52,885 nt of DNA, taken from UBA11524 sp964391995 (GTDB lineage Bacteria; Bacillota; Clostridia; Christensenellales; Aristaeellaceae). Shown here piece after piece: positions 1-7,619 of the stretch; the first letter of the stretch is position 1, and each line of letters opens with the position of its first letter. Both the position numbers and the translations under genes were made by a program. The notes beneath the pieces were generated by a model, which saw only the letters and a list, made by a program, of their open reading frames with translations, was not told where the DNA came from and ran no database searches. The stretch is taken from positions 1-52,885 of the forward strand of contig CAYMOM010000001.1 of assembly GCA_964391995.1 (NCBI GenBank), written 5' to 3'.

Positions 1-1114
1 TCTGCTCGCCAATGAACTTGAAGCCCGTCAGCACATTGCGCAGCTCCACGCCGTAATGCCGGCAGATGGGCACCGCCATTTCCGTGGTAACGATGGTCTT
101 CACCGCCACAGGGGTCAGCTCGCTGGGTTTGCGGTGGCTGCACACATAGTCCAGCAGCAGCACGCCCATGTCGTTGCCGGAAATCAGCTGCACCTGGTCG
201 CCCACCCGGACGCCGGCGCCAATGCGGTCGCAGTCCGGGTCGGTGGCAAAGCAGAAATCCGCCTTCGTATCGATGGTCTTCTGAATCGCCAGCGCCATGG
301 CCTCGCGAATCTCCGGGTTCGGGTACGGGCAGGTGGGGAAATGCCCGTCCGGGTTCTCCTGCTCCGCCACAATGTCCACCCGAATGTTCCCCAGGCGCTT
401 CATCATTTCCCGCACGGGCACGTTGCCGGTGCCGTTCAAGGGCGAATACACCACATGCAGCGGCTCCTTGCAGGGTGCAACCTGCAGCTTGGCAATATCC
501 TGATAATAGCTTTCGATGGTATCGTCCTCAATGTAGCGGATCCTGCCGGCAGCAAGCATGTCGTCGAAGGAAGGCAGCTGAGGCAGCAGGGTTTCCTCGG
601 CGTTGATGAAGGCGTAGATGCGGTCGGCGGCCTCCAGGGTGATCTGGCAGCCGTCATCGCCGTAAACCTTGTAGCCGTTGAACTTGGCGGGATTGTGGCT
701 GGCGGTGATCATCACGCCGGCGGAGCAGTGCAGGTGGCGCACCGCATAGCTGAGCATGGGGGTGGGCATCAGGGTCTTGTAGATATGCACAGTGATGCCC
801 ATGCCGGCCAGGGTGGCAGCAGCCAGGCGGGCGAAATCCTGGCTGTGAATGCGGCTGTCGTAGCTGACGGCGCAGGAGGGCGCATCGTAGCGCTCCAGCA
901 GGTAGCGGCCCAGGCCACGGGTGGCCTTGGATACGGTGTAAAGGTTCATGCGGTTGGTGCCGGCGCCCAGCACACCCCGCAGGCCGCCGGTGCCAAAGGC
1001 CAGCTCCCGGTAAAAGCTGTCGCTGATCTGCTCCTGGCTCATGGCCTGCAGCTGGTCAAGAAGCTCCTTGGGCATGTTGGGGGTGTTCAGCCACGCTTGA
1101 TACTTGGCATTCAT
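1..1114 (-). CDS. Phosphoglucomutase/phosphomannomutase, 3' end missing
   Basis: Reads leftward off the window edge, so only the first 371 codons are present; family members are usually 550-600 residues. It interconverts hexose 1- and 6-phosphates in the cytoplasm, feeding glycolysis and cell-wall nucleotide sugars. The sequence shows the N-terminal GTGGLRG loop, the phosphoserine motif TASHNP (about residue 142) and the metal-binding loop DPDCDRIG (about residue 300), in the order expected for the alpha-D-phosphohexomutase superfamily. The ATG at 1114 follows an AAAGGAGGA ribosome site at 1121-1130, which lies over the stop of the gene upstream, so the two are probably translated from one message. 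Substrate preference (glucose or mannose) cannot be settled from the visible part. Confidence 0.93.
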   Translation of the reverse strand, partial: MNAKYQAWLNTPNMPKELLDQLQAMSQEQISDSFYRELAFGTGGLRGVLGAGTNRMNLYTVSKATRGLGRYLLERYDAPSCAVSYDSRIHSQDFARLAAATLAGMGITVHIYKTLMPTPMLSYAVRHLHCSAGVMITASHNPAKFNGYKVYGDDGCQITLEAADRIYAFINAEETLLPQLPSFDDMLAAGRIRYIEDDTIESYYQDIAKLQVAPCKEPLHVVYSPLNGTGNVPVREMMKRLGNIRVDIVAEQENPDGHFPTCPYPNPEIREAMALAIQKTIDTKADFCFATDPDCDRIGAGVRVGDQVQLISGNDMGVLLLDYVCSHRKPSELTPVAVKTIVTTEMAVPICRHYGVELRNVLTGFKFIGEQ

Positions 1115-1128
1115 GGGTATGTCCTCCT

Positions 1129-1614
1129 TTAGTATGATGAAATAGGAAATACGTTCTGCTTGTCCCAGTCAAAGCCGCGGGGTTCCAGGCGGAAGCCGCA
1201 GCGGCAAAGCATTTCGCTCACGTCCTCCAGGAAAAGGAAGATTCTCCGGGCAAGGTGGCCCCTTTGGGTGGCAAAGGGCAGGCAGGCGGCCTCCTCCAGC
1301 TCCTCCACCACATACATGGGGTGCCCGTACAGGCCCAGCATACTGGCCTGGGCGGGCGTATGGCTGCTGCGCAGGTTCTGGGGCATCACATCCCGCCACC
1401 ACTGCACGCTCTCCATCATCCGGTGCAGCTGCTCCCGCACATGGCTGGGCAGGGCAAAGTTCAGCTCCTGCACCACCTGCCGCATGCCGTCAAAAATGCG
1501 AAAGCACAGCACATCGTTCTCGTATATCACCACGCTGAAGCCCCCGTCATTCCCCTGCACCATTGGCCGATGGACATACCAAAACAGCGCCGCGCATTCC
1601 GGCTCCTGAATCAT
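1129..1614 (-). CDS. Hypothetical protein, 161 aa
   Basis: No family recognised. A soluble protein without signal peptide or membrane segment, rich in aromatic residues and in Glu, with a Cys-bearing C-terminal part. Three in-frame ATGs lie close together; the one at 1614 is chosen because AAAGGAG (1624-1630) is 9 bases upstream, whereas the ATGs at 1620 and 1623 are too close. A longer open frame to 1707 would translate the intergenic palindromes and is rejected. It ends just before the phosphohexomutase start and is probably cotranscribed with it. The sequence gives no functional clue beyond that neighbour. Confidence 0.7.
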   Translation of the reverse strand: MIQEPECAALFWYVHRPMVQGNDGGFSVVIYENDVLCFRIFDGMRQVVQELNFALPSHVREQLHRMMESVQWWRDVMPQNLRSSHTPAQASMLGLYGHPMYVVEELEEAACLPFATQRGHLARRIFLFLEDVSEMLCRCGFRLEPRGFDWDKQNVFPISSY

Positions 1615-1632
1615 GTCCATCATCTCCTTTCG

Positions 1633-1866
1633 CCAGCGGGCGCTGCCCTCTGGATGCCGGTCAGGGCGCTGCCCTGACAACCCGGCCGAGGGCGCCGCCC
1701 TCGGCACTCCCGCTTAAGGGATTTCATCCCTTAAGAATCCCTTCTTTGTGTGTGTTTCGTTCGCCGTACCAGCAGGGGTCACGGTGCGCAACAGGCGCAC
1801 CGCGACGTGGGAAAGGGGCGCTCCACCTCATCCGGCCTTGCGGCCACCTTCCCCTCAAGGGGAAGG
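1633..1866 (+). repeat. Modular palindromic repeat, copy A
   Basis: Successive inverted repeats: a degraded GGGCGCTGCCC unit (1638-1653), TCAGGGCGCTGCCCTGA (1661-1677), CGAGGGCGCCGCCCTCG (1687-1703), CTTAAGGG-ATTTCAT-CCCTTAAG (1713-1735), a GTCACGGTGCGC...GCGCACCGCGAC stem (1779-1806), and a unit not seen elsewhere in the window, GGCC-ttgc-GGCC followed by CCTTCCCC-tcaa-GGGGAAGG (1834-1866). Unlike the other copies, the GGGCGCTGCCC end faces the start of the 161-aa gene rather than the 3' end of a gene. No coding sequence is supported in this gap. Confidence 0.9.
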
Positions 1867-1900
1867 CTCGTGCATGCTGTGTTGCGCGCTTCTGCACGGC

Positions 1901-2830
1901 TTACACCGTCAATTCCTCCACACACGCTGCCAGCGCATCGGCTACAGCAGCGATGTTCCCCTCCTCCGCCACGGTGTCAGCCTTGGTGTGCAGGTGAGGC
2001 GTGTAGAATCCTACCAGCTTGTTGCGCTTGCAGGCGCAGATGTTCACCCCGCACTTGAAATTTTTCCAGTCGGAGCCGGCGGTGGTGCCAATGCTGTCGA
2101 AGAAGAACACCTTGTGGGTGGTGGTCTTCTCCATCTGCCGCTGAAGGAAGCCGAACTCCCGGTACTGCCGGGCCAGCTTGCGGCTGATGACCAGCAGGTT
2201 TTCGCCCACACCGATGCAATGCAGGTTTACGGTCAGCCGGGTATAGCCAACCTGCAAATGTTCCTTGGTGTATGCTTTCGACCCGCGCATGCTCTTTTCC
2301 TCGTTATCAAACAGGATAAAGGCCGCCTTTTCCCGGTGCTCCTCCGGCAGCTGATTCATCATGGTCAAAAGCGCCGCCAGGCCGGAGGTGCTGTCGTTCA
2401 CGTTGTTCTTGTTGGGAATGCCGCCATTGGTCATCCACAAAATCATCGCAGCATACACCAAAAGCCACATGATGCGCACAATGCTCGGATCGTGAATCAC
2501 CACACCCAGCGCCAGCATCAGCACGGCGGAAAGCAGCAGCAACAGCACCACCACAGCGGCGCTGTACAGCAGGGAAAGCAACGGATTCCTTGGCAGAAAT
2601 ACATTGGGCAGCAGCATGTTGGCGGCGGTGTCGTAATGGGCGGTGAACAGCATGGGTGCCTTTTCCGGGTTGCCCACAATGATGTTCTCGTGGGAAAGCC
2701 CGTTTTTCTCCACCTTCACGCTGTAACCCATCCGGCGGATCTCCTGCACCGTCCAGTCCCGGAAAGCCTTCTTCTGCTCCGCTGTGCGGCGGATGGGAAA
2801 CTGGCGGGTAATTTCCTCAATATAGTTCAT
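1901..2830 (-). CDS. Membrane-inserted M28-type metallopeptidase, second of tandem pair
   Basis: 309 residues. Peptidase family M28 landmarks are present: TAHYDT (His65), NDSTSG (Asp146), DNEEK (Glu177/178) and HTKADT (His281). A hydrophobic stretch of two likely membrane helices (about residues 84-133) is inserted between the first and second motifs, so the enzyme is probably membrane-anchored. The fourth metal ligand, normally Asp in an NxDxxG-type motif, is His204 here (CAT codon, context VNLHCIG); the upstream paralogue keeps Asp. The start ATG overlaps the upstream stop as ATGA, indicating translational coupling. The substrate is unknown; reduced or altered activity is possible because of the His. 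Confidence 0.85.
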   Translation of the reverse strand: MNYIEEITRQFPIRRTAEQKKAFRDWTVQEIRRMGYSVKVEKNGLSHENIIVGNPEKAPMLFTAHYDTAANMLLPNVFLPRNPLLSLLYSAAVVVLLLLLSAVLMLALGVVIHDPSIVRIMWLLVYAAMILWMTNGGIPNKNNVNDSTSGLAALLTMMNQLPEEHREKAAFILFDNEEKSMRGSKAYTKEHLQVGYTRLTVNLHCIGVGENLLVISRKLARQYREFGFLQRQMEKTTTHKVFFFDSIGTTAGSDWKNFKCGVNICACKRNKLVGFYTPHLHTKADTVAEEGNIAAVADALAACVEELTV

Positions 2831-3741
2831 AAAAGCTCCTTGGTCATGGCAGCCAGACCATCGGCGATGAAGGCGATGTTCCCGGCATCCGCCACGGTGT
2901 CGTGCTTGGTGTGAATCTTACTGCAGTAGTAGCCCACACGCTTGCCCTTTTTGCAGGCGCACACGGCTATGCCGCACTTGAAGTTGCTCTGGTCGGAGGG
3001 ATACACGTGGCCTTCCATGTCAAGCCATTCCACCTGCCGGTCTTTCTGAGCGCTGATGCTCCTTTGCAGCAGGGCGAACTTCTCATGCTGGCGGGCCTTC
3101 TTGGGAGAGAAGAACAGGATGGTTTCACCCACGCCCACGCAGTCCATGTTGACAAGCAGGGTTTCCTTCTGAATCTGCTTGTGCTTGGAGGCAAACCCAT
3201 TGGAGCCCAGCATGCCCTTTTCCTCGTTGTCAAAGAGGATGAAGGCCACCTTGTCTCGCTTGTCCTTGGGCACCCGGGCCATGGTTTCAAGCACGGCAGC
3301 CACACCGGAGGTGTTGTCGTTGGCGTTGCAGGGATTGGCCGGGCCGAAAATCAACAACAGAAGCAGCGCCACCAGGCATAGCTCCCAGGCTACAAAGGCC
3401 GCATCAATGCCGGAGATCAAGCCTGCCACCACGGCGGGAATGGTGCAAATCAGCATCATGCCCAGCACCAGGGCCAGCTGATATAGCATGTAAATGCCCA
3501 CATTGCAGGGTGTGATGAAGTTGGGAATGGGCATGGTGGGCGGCGTGTCGTAGTGGGCGGTGAAGATAACCTGCGCCTTGTCCGCATCGCCGATGACAAT
3601 GTTCTTATTGGTTTTGCCAACGATGCTGGCCTCGTAGCCCAGGTAGCCGGCCTCGCCAACAGCCCATGTGCGGAAGGCCTCCTTCTGCGTGCGGCTTTTG
3701 CGCACGGGGAAGCGCTCCTGCAGGGTTTCCAGGTAAGACAT
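2827..3741 (-). CDS. Membrane-inserted M28-type metallopeptidase, first of tandem pair
   Basis: 304 residues, clearly paralogous along its length to the gene that follows it. It has TAHYDT, NDNTSG, DNEEK, VNMDCVG and IHTKHDT, so all five canonical M28 zinc ligands are present. Two hydrophobic segments lie between the first two motifs (about residues 84-132). M28 enzymes are zinc exopeptidases; the substrate here is not evident. It lies 14 bases after trmO and overlaps the next gene by 4 bases (ATGA), so all three are likely one transcript. The pair probably arose by duplication and may act as a heteromer, which is inference. Confidence 0.88.
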   Translation of the reverse strand: MSYLETLQERFPVRKSRTQKEAFRTWAVGEAGYLGYEASIVGKTNKNIVIGDADKAQVIFTAHYDTPPTMPIPNFITPCNVGIYMLYQLALVLGMMLICTIPAVVAGLISGIDAAFVAWELCLVALLLLLIFGPANPCNANDNTSGVAAVLETMARVPKDKRDKVAFILFDNEEKGMLGSNGFASKHKQIQKETLLVNMDCVGVGETILFFSPKKARQHEKFALLQRSISAQKDRQVEWLDMEGHVYPSDQSNFKCGIAVCACKKGKRVGYYCSKIHTKHDTVADAGNIAFIADGLAAMTKELL

Positions 3742-3755
3742 AACATTCTCCTTTG

Positions 3756-4421
3756 TTAATCAATGCTGACAACAGTCAGCACGCCGTCCGCCACACGGAA
3801 GCGAACCTCCGTGCCGGCGTAGGCAAAGCCGTATATGCGCTGCTGCTCCCGCTGGTATCCGGGCCGGGGATCCTGGGCCAGAATGCCTGGCAAGGCTTCC
3901 CGGCTGTCGGGCGGGAGCTTCTGCAAAAGCTCTGGGGGAATCACCACCTGCAAGCCATAGTCCTTCACCTGATGGGCAAACCCGCCGGTGGCCTCCGGAT
4001 GGCAGTCTGCATAGGGCAGGTATGGCTTGATGTCGTAAATGGGCGTGCCGTCCATAAGATCAGCACCCGCCACCACCAGCACCGGGCCGAAGCGGGTATC
4101 CTGCCGCAGTTCCACCAGCTTCACACTGCTCAGCCCAATGGGATTGGGCCGGAAGGGTGACCGGGTGGCGAACACGCCCATCCGTACATTGCCGCCCAGC
4201 CTGGGCGGACGCACCGTGGGCGACCAGCTTTCCCGCTCCGCCTGGTGGAACTGCCATATGAGCCACAGGTGGCTGTATCCCTCAATGCCTCGAAAGGCCT
4301 CGGGCACGCGGTATTCCGGTTCAAACACAATCAGGGAGCGCACCTCATCCACCAAACCGGACTGGCGCGGCAGACCAAACTTGGTGGGAAAATCATTGTG
4401 GATATGCGCAATGACGTGCAT
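3756..4421 (-). CDS. trmO: tRNA (N6-threonylcarbamoyladenosine37) N6-methyltransferase TrmO
   Basis: 221 residues, near the length of E. coli TrmO (formerly TsaA/YaeB). It shows the conserved core TRSPFRPNPIGLS, the GIEGYSHLW segment, the LMDGTPIYDIKPYLPYAD segment and the late DPRPGY motif. TrmO methylates t6A37 of certain tRNAs using S-adenosylmethionine, tuning decoding in the cytoplasm. The ATG at 4421 is preceded by AAGGAG with 8-base spacing. It heads the short leftward operon with the two M28 peptidases; no functional link between them is obvious. Confidence 0.92.
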   Translation of the reverse strand: MHVIAHIHNDFPTKFGLPRQSGLVDEVRSLIVFEPEYRVPEAFRGIEGYSHLWLIWQFHQAERESWSPTVRPPRLGGNVRMGVFATRSPFRPNPIGLSSVKLVELRQDTRFGPVLVVAGADLMDGTPIYDIKPYLPYADCHPEATGGFAHQVKDYGLQVVIPPELLQKLPPDSREALPGILAQDPRPGYQREQQRIYGFAYAGTEVRFRVADGVLTVVSID

Positions 4422-4458
4422 GGCCGGCGCTCCTTTCTGATAAAATGAATACCCTGTT

Positions 4459-4464
4459 ATTCTA
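4459..4464 (-). promoter_or_regulatory. Candidate -10 box for trmO operon
   Basis: TAGAAT on the minus strand about 40 bases before the trmO start, in AT-rich DNA. No good TTGACA partner is seen at 16-18 bases, so this is a weak call. Confidence 0.4.
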
Positions 4465-4507
4465 CCACATATTGCGTTTTTTCGCTACTGTTACATGCCC
4501 GAACAAT

Positions 4508-4534
4508 GAAAAATCCCCCGCGAAGTGCAGGGGA
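4508..4534 (-). terminator. Intrinsic terminator after iscU
   Basis: On the minus strand CCCCTGC-acttc-GCGGGGG (one GU pair) is followed by ATTTTTC, about 12 bases after the iscU stop. It closes the iscR-iscS-iscU transcript. Confidence 0.8.
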
Positions 4535-4545
4535 AAAGGGCGCCA

Positions 4546-4920
4546 TCAGGCTTCCGGGTGCTTCTTCCTGTAGTCCTCAATGGCGGCATGAATGGCCTGC
4601 TCCGCCAGCATGGAGCAGTGCATCTTCACCGGGGGCAGACCGTCCAGGGCCTCGGCAACGGCCTTGTTGGTCAGCTGCAGCGCCTCGTCGATGGTCTTGC
4701 CCTTCACCATTTCCGTAGCCATGGAGCTGGTGGCAATGGCAGCGCCGCAGCCGAAGGTCTTGAACTTCACATCAACAATGATGCCGTTCTCCACCTGGAT
4801 GTCCATTTTCATAATGTCGCCGCACTTGGCGTTGCCCACGGTGCCGGTGCCGCTGGGATTCTCAATTTCGCCCACATTGCGGGGGTTGGAGAAGTGATCC
4901 ATCACTTTTTCGCTGTACAT
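4546..4920 (-). CDS. iscU: Fe-S cluster assembly scaffold IscU/NifU N-terminal type
   Basis: 124 residues, full length for the family. The three cluster-ligating cysteines are Cys33 (NAKCGD), Cys58 (FGCGAA) and Cys102 (MHCSML). The protein receives sulfur from the cysteine desulfurase and iron to build a 2Fe-2S cluster passed on to apoproteins in the cytoplasm. The gene is 12 bases downstream of iscS and is the last gene before a terminator. The LPPVKMHCS segment matches the chaperone-contact region of IscU, but no hscA/hscB genes are nearby, as is usual in Firmicutes. Confidence 0.95.
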   Translation of the reverse strand: MYSEKVMDHFSNPRNVGEIENPSGTGTVGNAKCGDIMKMDIQVENGIIVDVKFKTFGCGAAIATSSMATEMVKGKTIDEALQLTNKAVAEALDGLPPVKMHCSMLAEQAIHAAIEDYRKKHPEA

Positions 4921-4932
4921 ATGCGTTCCTCC

Positions 4933-6153
4933 TTATTCGTCGTCCTCGGCCCCGTGGTCGTGGTTAAAGGGGCAGGAGCTGTTCAAAGTCTGGTTGTAGA
5001 AGTTCAGGGGGCTCATGTCGCGCAGGGTCTGGACGATGCCGGGCAGCTTGTCCAGCACATAGTCCACATCCGCCTCGGTGGAGTCGGTGCCCAGGGACAG
5101 GCGCAGGGAGCCGTGGGCAATCTCGTGGGGCAGGCCGATAGCCAGCAGCACATGGCTGGGATCCAGGCTGCCGCTGGTGCAGGCAGAGCCGCTGGAGCCT
5201 GCAATGCCCGCCAGGTCAAGGCGCAGGAGCAGCGCTTCGCCCTCAATATACCGGAAGGAGATGTTCACGTTGTTGGGCAGGCGCTCCGTGGGGTGACCAT
5301 TCAGCCGGGTATCCGGAATGGTGGCCAGAATGGTGCTGATCAGCTTGTCCCGCATTTTGCTCATGCGGGCGGCGTTTTCTTCCAGACCGACAACTGCCAG
5401 CTCAATGGCCTTGCCCATGCCCACAATGCCGGCCAGGTTTTCCGTGCCGGCGCGCTGATTACGCTCCTGGGCGCCGCCATGCATGAACTGGTCGATCTTC
5501 ACACCCTTGCGGATGTACAGGGCGCCAATGCCCTTGGGCCCGTGGAACTTGTGCCCGCTCATGGACAGCATGTCCACATTCATGGCGTTCACATCCACAG
5601 GAATGGCGCCAATGGCCTGCACCGCGTCCGTGTGGAACAGGATGCCCTTTTCCTTCGCCAGCCTGCCAATCTCCGCAATGGGCTGAATGGTGCCAATCTC
5701 GTTGTTGGCGGTCATAATGGTGATCAGAATGGTCTTGTCGGTAATGGCCTTCTCCACGTCCGCCACGCTGACCCGGCCAAACTCGTCCACGGGCAGGTAG
5801 GTAACAGTGAAGCCTTGCTTCTCCAGCCACTGGCAGGTGTGCAGCACGGCGTGATGCTCAATGGCGCTGGTGATGATGTGGTTGCCCTTGTTCTTCCTGG
5901 CGAAGGCGGCACCCTTGATGGCCCAGTTGTCGCTTTCGGAGCCGCCGGCGGTGAAGTAAATCTCCTGGGGCAGCGCACCGATGGCAGCGGCAACCTGCCT
6001 GCGGGCGGCGTCCACGGCCCGGCGAGCGTCCCGCCCGGTGGAGTGGATGCTGCTGGCATTGCCGAAGCACTGGGTGAAGTAGGGCAGCATGGCCTCCAGC
6101 ACGGCGGGAGAAACGGCAGTGGTGGCGGCATTGTCAAGATAAACCTTGTTCAT
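4933..6153 (-). CDS. iscS: Cysteine desulfurase IscS/NifS
   Basis: 406 residues, class V aminotransferase fold. It starts YLDNAATT, contains the substrate loop TANNEIG, the PLP lysine in SGHKFHG (about Lys202) and the persulfide-carrying cysteine in SACTSG (about Cys325), the long-loop arrangement of group I desulfurases. It converts cysteine to alanine and hands the sulfane sulfur to IscU. A short His/Asp/Glu-rich tail (NHDHGAEDDE) ends the protein and might bind metal, which is inference. Only 3 bases separate it from iscR upstream. Confidence 0.96.
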   Translation of the reverse strand: MNKVYLDNAATTAVSPAVLEAMLPYFTQCFGNASSIHSTGRDARRAVDAARRQVAAAIGALPQEIYFTAGGSESDNWAIKGAAFARKNKGNHIITSAIEHHAVLHTCQWLEKQGFTVTYLPVDEFGRVSVADVEKAITDKTILITIMTANNEIGTIQPIAEIGRLAKEKGILFHTDAVQAIGAIPVDVNAMNVDMLSMSGHKFHGPKGIGALYIRKGVKIDQFMHGGAQERNQRAGTENLAGIVGMGKAIELAVVGLEENAARMSKMRDKLISTILATIPDTRLNGHPTERLPNNVNISFRYIEGEALLLRLDLAGIAGSSGSACTSGSLDPSHVLLAIGLPHEIAHGSLRLSLGTDSTEADVDYVLDKLPGIVQTLRDMSPLNFYNQTLNSSCPFNHDHGAEDDE

Positions 6154-6156
6154 GGA

Positions 6157-6582
6157 TCATGACTCCTTTGTTGTGCCGAATTGCTCTTGATCGAGCATAT
6201 CCTGAAGGGAAATGGACTGCAACAGGTCGTTGATGCTGTTGGAAAGGTATTCCCACACCCGGCGGGTCTTGCACTGCCCGGCCCGGTGACAGCGGTTTTC
6301 GTCACCCAGGCAATCGGAAATGGAAAGCGGGCCTTCGGTGGCGTCAATGATGTCGCCCACGGTGATGCCGCCAGGCTCCAAGGCCAGCTGATAGCCGCCC
6401 TGTGCACCCCGGACGGTGGTGACCAGCCCGGCCCGGCGCAGGTTGCCCAGCAGCTGCTCCAGGTAATCCTCCGGTACGCCGATCTCCGCAACGCTCTTCA
6501 GCGGCTGAGGGCCGTTCCCGGCATGCTGCGCCAGGTAAAACATGGCATACAGCCCGTATTTCCCCTTGGTGGAGAGCTTCAT
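6157..6582 (-). CDS. iscR: Rrf2-family Fe-S-sensing repressor IscR
   Basis: 141 residues with the N-terminal winged helix typical of Rrf2 proteins (MKLSTKGKYGLYAM, then VRGAQGGYQLA as the wing) and three cluster-binding cysteines Cys91, Cys98 and Cys104 in DCLGDENRCHRAGQC. It senses Fe-S supply and represses the isc genes. It is the first gene of the operon and its promoter region carries the inverted repeats described separately, so autoregulation is likely. The start has a GGAGG site just upstream. Confidence 0.95.
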   Translation of the reverse strand: MKLSTKGKYGLYAMFYLAQHAGNGPQPLKSVAEIGVPEDYLEQLLGNLRRAGLVTTVRGAQGGYQLALEPGGITVGDIIDATEGPLSISDCLGDENRCHRAGQCKTRRVWEYLSNSINDLLQSISLQDMLDQEQFGTTKES

Positions 6583-6599
6583 CCCGCGCCTCCTTTCTC

Positions 6600-6662
6600 A
6601 ATCCCGACAAAAAGTATCGGAATTACCGAGAGCATTCTAGCATACCCGACTATTTTTGTCAA
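6600..6662 (-). promoter_or_regulatory. iscR promoter with Rrf2-type operators
   Basis: TTGACA (6657-6662) and TAGAAT (6634-6639), 17-base spacer, with TGC extending the -10 box. A palindrome AATCCCGA-N9-TCGGAATT (6600-6624) lies over the transcript start, and a second half-site, ACCCGAC (6644-6650), lies in the spacer. CCCGAC/GTCGGG halves separated by an A/T tract resemble Rrf2/IscR operators. Binding by IscR is inference. Confidence 0.85.
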
Positions 6663-6682
6663 CATTAAGACGAACTATGCAA

Positions 6683-6725
6683 GAAAAAATCCTTCCGCGC
6701 TTGGCAGAAGGCGCAGAAGGATTCT
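6683..6725 (-). terminator. Intrinsic terminator after PHP gene
   Basis: On the minus strand AATCCTTC-tGCGC ... GCGCg-GAAGGATT is followed by TTTTTTC. It lies just after the PHP gene stop and just before the iscR promoter. Confidence 0.88.
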
Positions 6726-6731
6726 GAGCTT

Positions 6732-7523
6732 TTATTCATGCAGCCAGTCCCGGCGGGTGGGCACCAGCTGCTCCTTTTCGTCCATCCAGAAGGTTTCCAG
6801 CCGGGGTGCATCCGGTGCAATGTCGAAGCGGCTGTCCGGCACTTCCAGGCCGATGTGCTGGCGGGTGAGGATCATCTGCACCCAATCCTGTATGCAGGTC
6901 AGGCGCCTGTCCAGCCGGACGCCCGTAATCCTTTCCGGATGTTCCAGAGCCACGTCCGCATGGTGGTTGTCCGAGCCGCTGGTCATCACAAGGTCAAACT
7001 CCCTGGCATAGCGCAGGGCGGCGGCATCGTTGTAGGCACGGTTGCCGGCGTTGGAAACTTCAATGCCATCGCAGAACTGCCTGCCCAGGCGAATGGCGGC
7101 GATGTAATCCCTGTCCCGGAAGGGGTGTGCCTGAATCACGCAGCCGCCGGCACGGTGAACCTCCTCCAGCTGCCGGGCACGGGTCCAGTGCTCCATTTCC
7201 GGATGGGCCAGCATAAAGCCTTTGTCCAGGCCGTAGACCAGGTATTCATCGCCGTTGAAGTTCTCCTCCCAGCCGAAGAACACATCCAGCCCGATGCGCT
7301 GACCCTCCTGCCAGGCCTCCTCATACCCGGCGCAGAACTGGTTGATGCGCTGCTCCCAGGGCTGGTGCCGGTTGACTGCCGTGTTGCCGCGGAAAAAGTG
7401 ATCGGTGATGATGATGCCCGTATAACCCAGCTGCTTGTACGCCCGGGCATGCTCGGCCCCGGTGGAAGTGGCGCAGGCGCTGCCCTGGCAGGTGTGCAGG
7501 TGGGTTTCGTATAAAAAGGCCAT
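6732..7523 (-). CDS. PHP-domain phosphoesterase
   Basis: 263 residues. Metal-binding motifs of the PHP superfamily are visible: ETHLHT at the N-terminus, ITDHFF, a central QAHPFRD, and MTSGSDNHH near residue 220. Such proteins hydrolyse phosphoester bonds, and some act on 3',5'-bisphosphonucleotides or short oligonucleotides; the substrate here is unknown. The start at 7523 is chosen for the GGAGG at about 7531-7535 and because the PHP fold begins immediately. A longer open frame to 8159 only reads the antisense of the GH5 gene. Divergent from GH5 with a shared promoter region. Confidence 0.88.
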   Translation of the reverse strand: MAFLYETHLHTCQGSACATSTGAEHARAYKQLGYTGIIITDHFFRGNTAVNRHQPWEQRINQFCAGYEEAWQEGQRIGLDVFFGWEENFNGDEYLVYGLDKGFMLAHPEMEHWTRARQLEEVHRAGGCVIQAHPFRDRDYIAAIRLGRQFCDGIEVSNAGNRAYNDAAALRYAREFDLVMTSGSDNHHADVALEHPERITGVRLDRRLTCIQDWVQMILTRQHIGLEVPDSRFDIAPDAPRLETFWMDEKEQLVPTRRDWLHE

Positions 7524-7556
7524 GGGGGTTCCTCCCAGTTGATTCATTTCACATTC

Positions 7557-7589
7557 ATTATAGCACATTTCCTGCGAATGTGGTATACT
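7557..7589. promoter_or_regulatory. Symmetric divergent promoters for PHP and GH5 genes
   Basis: Minus-strand TGCTATAAT (-10 at 7557-7562) and plus-strand TGGTATACT (-10 at 7584-7589) are both extended -10 boxes. Between them lies the inverted repeat CACATT-tcctgcg-AATGTG (7564-7582), one arm directly before each -10. Neither has a good -35; each would place it over the other's -10. Confidence 0.65.
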
Positions 7590-7619
7590 ATAACCATCAA
7601 GAGGAAGGAGTGTTTTTTC

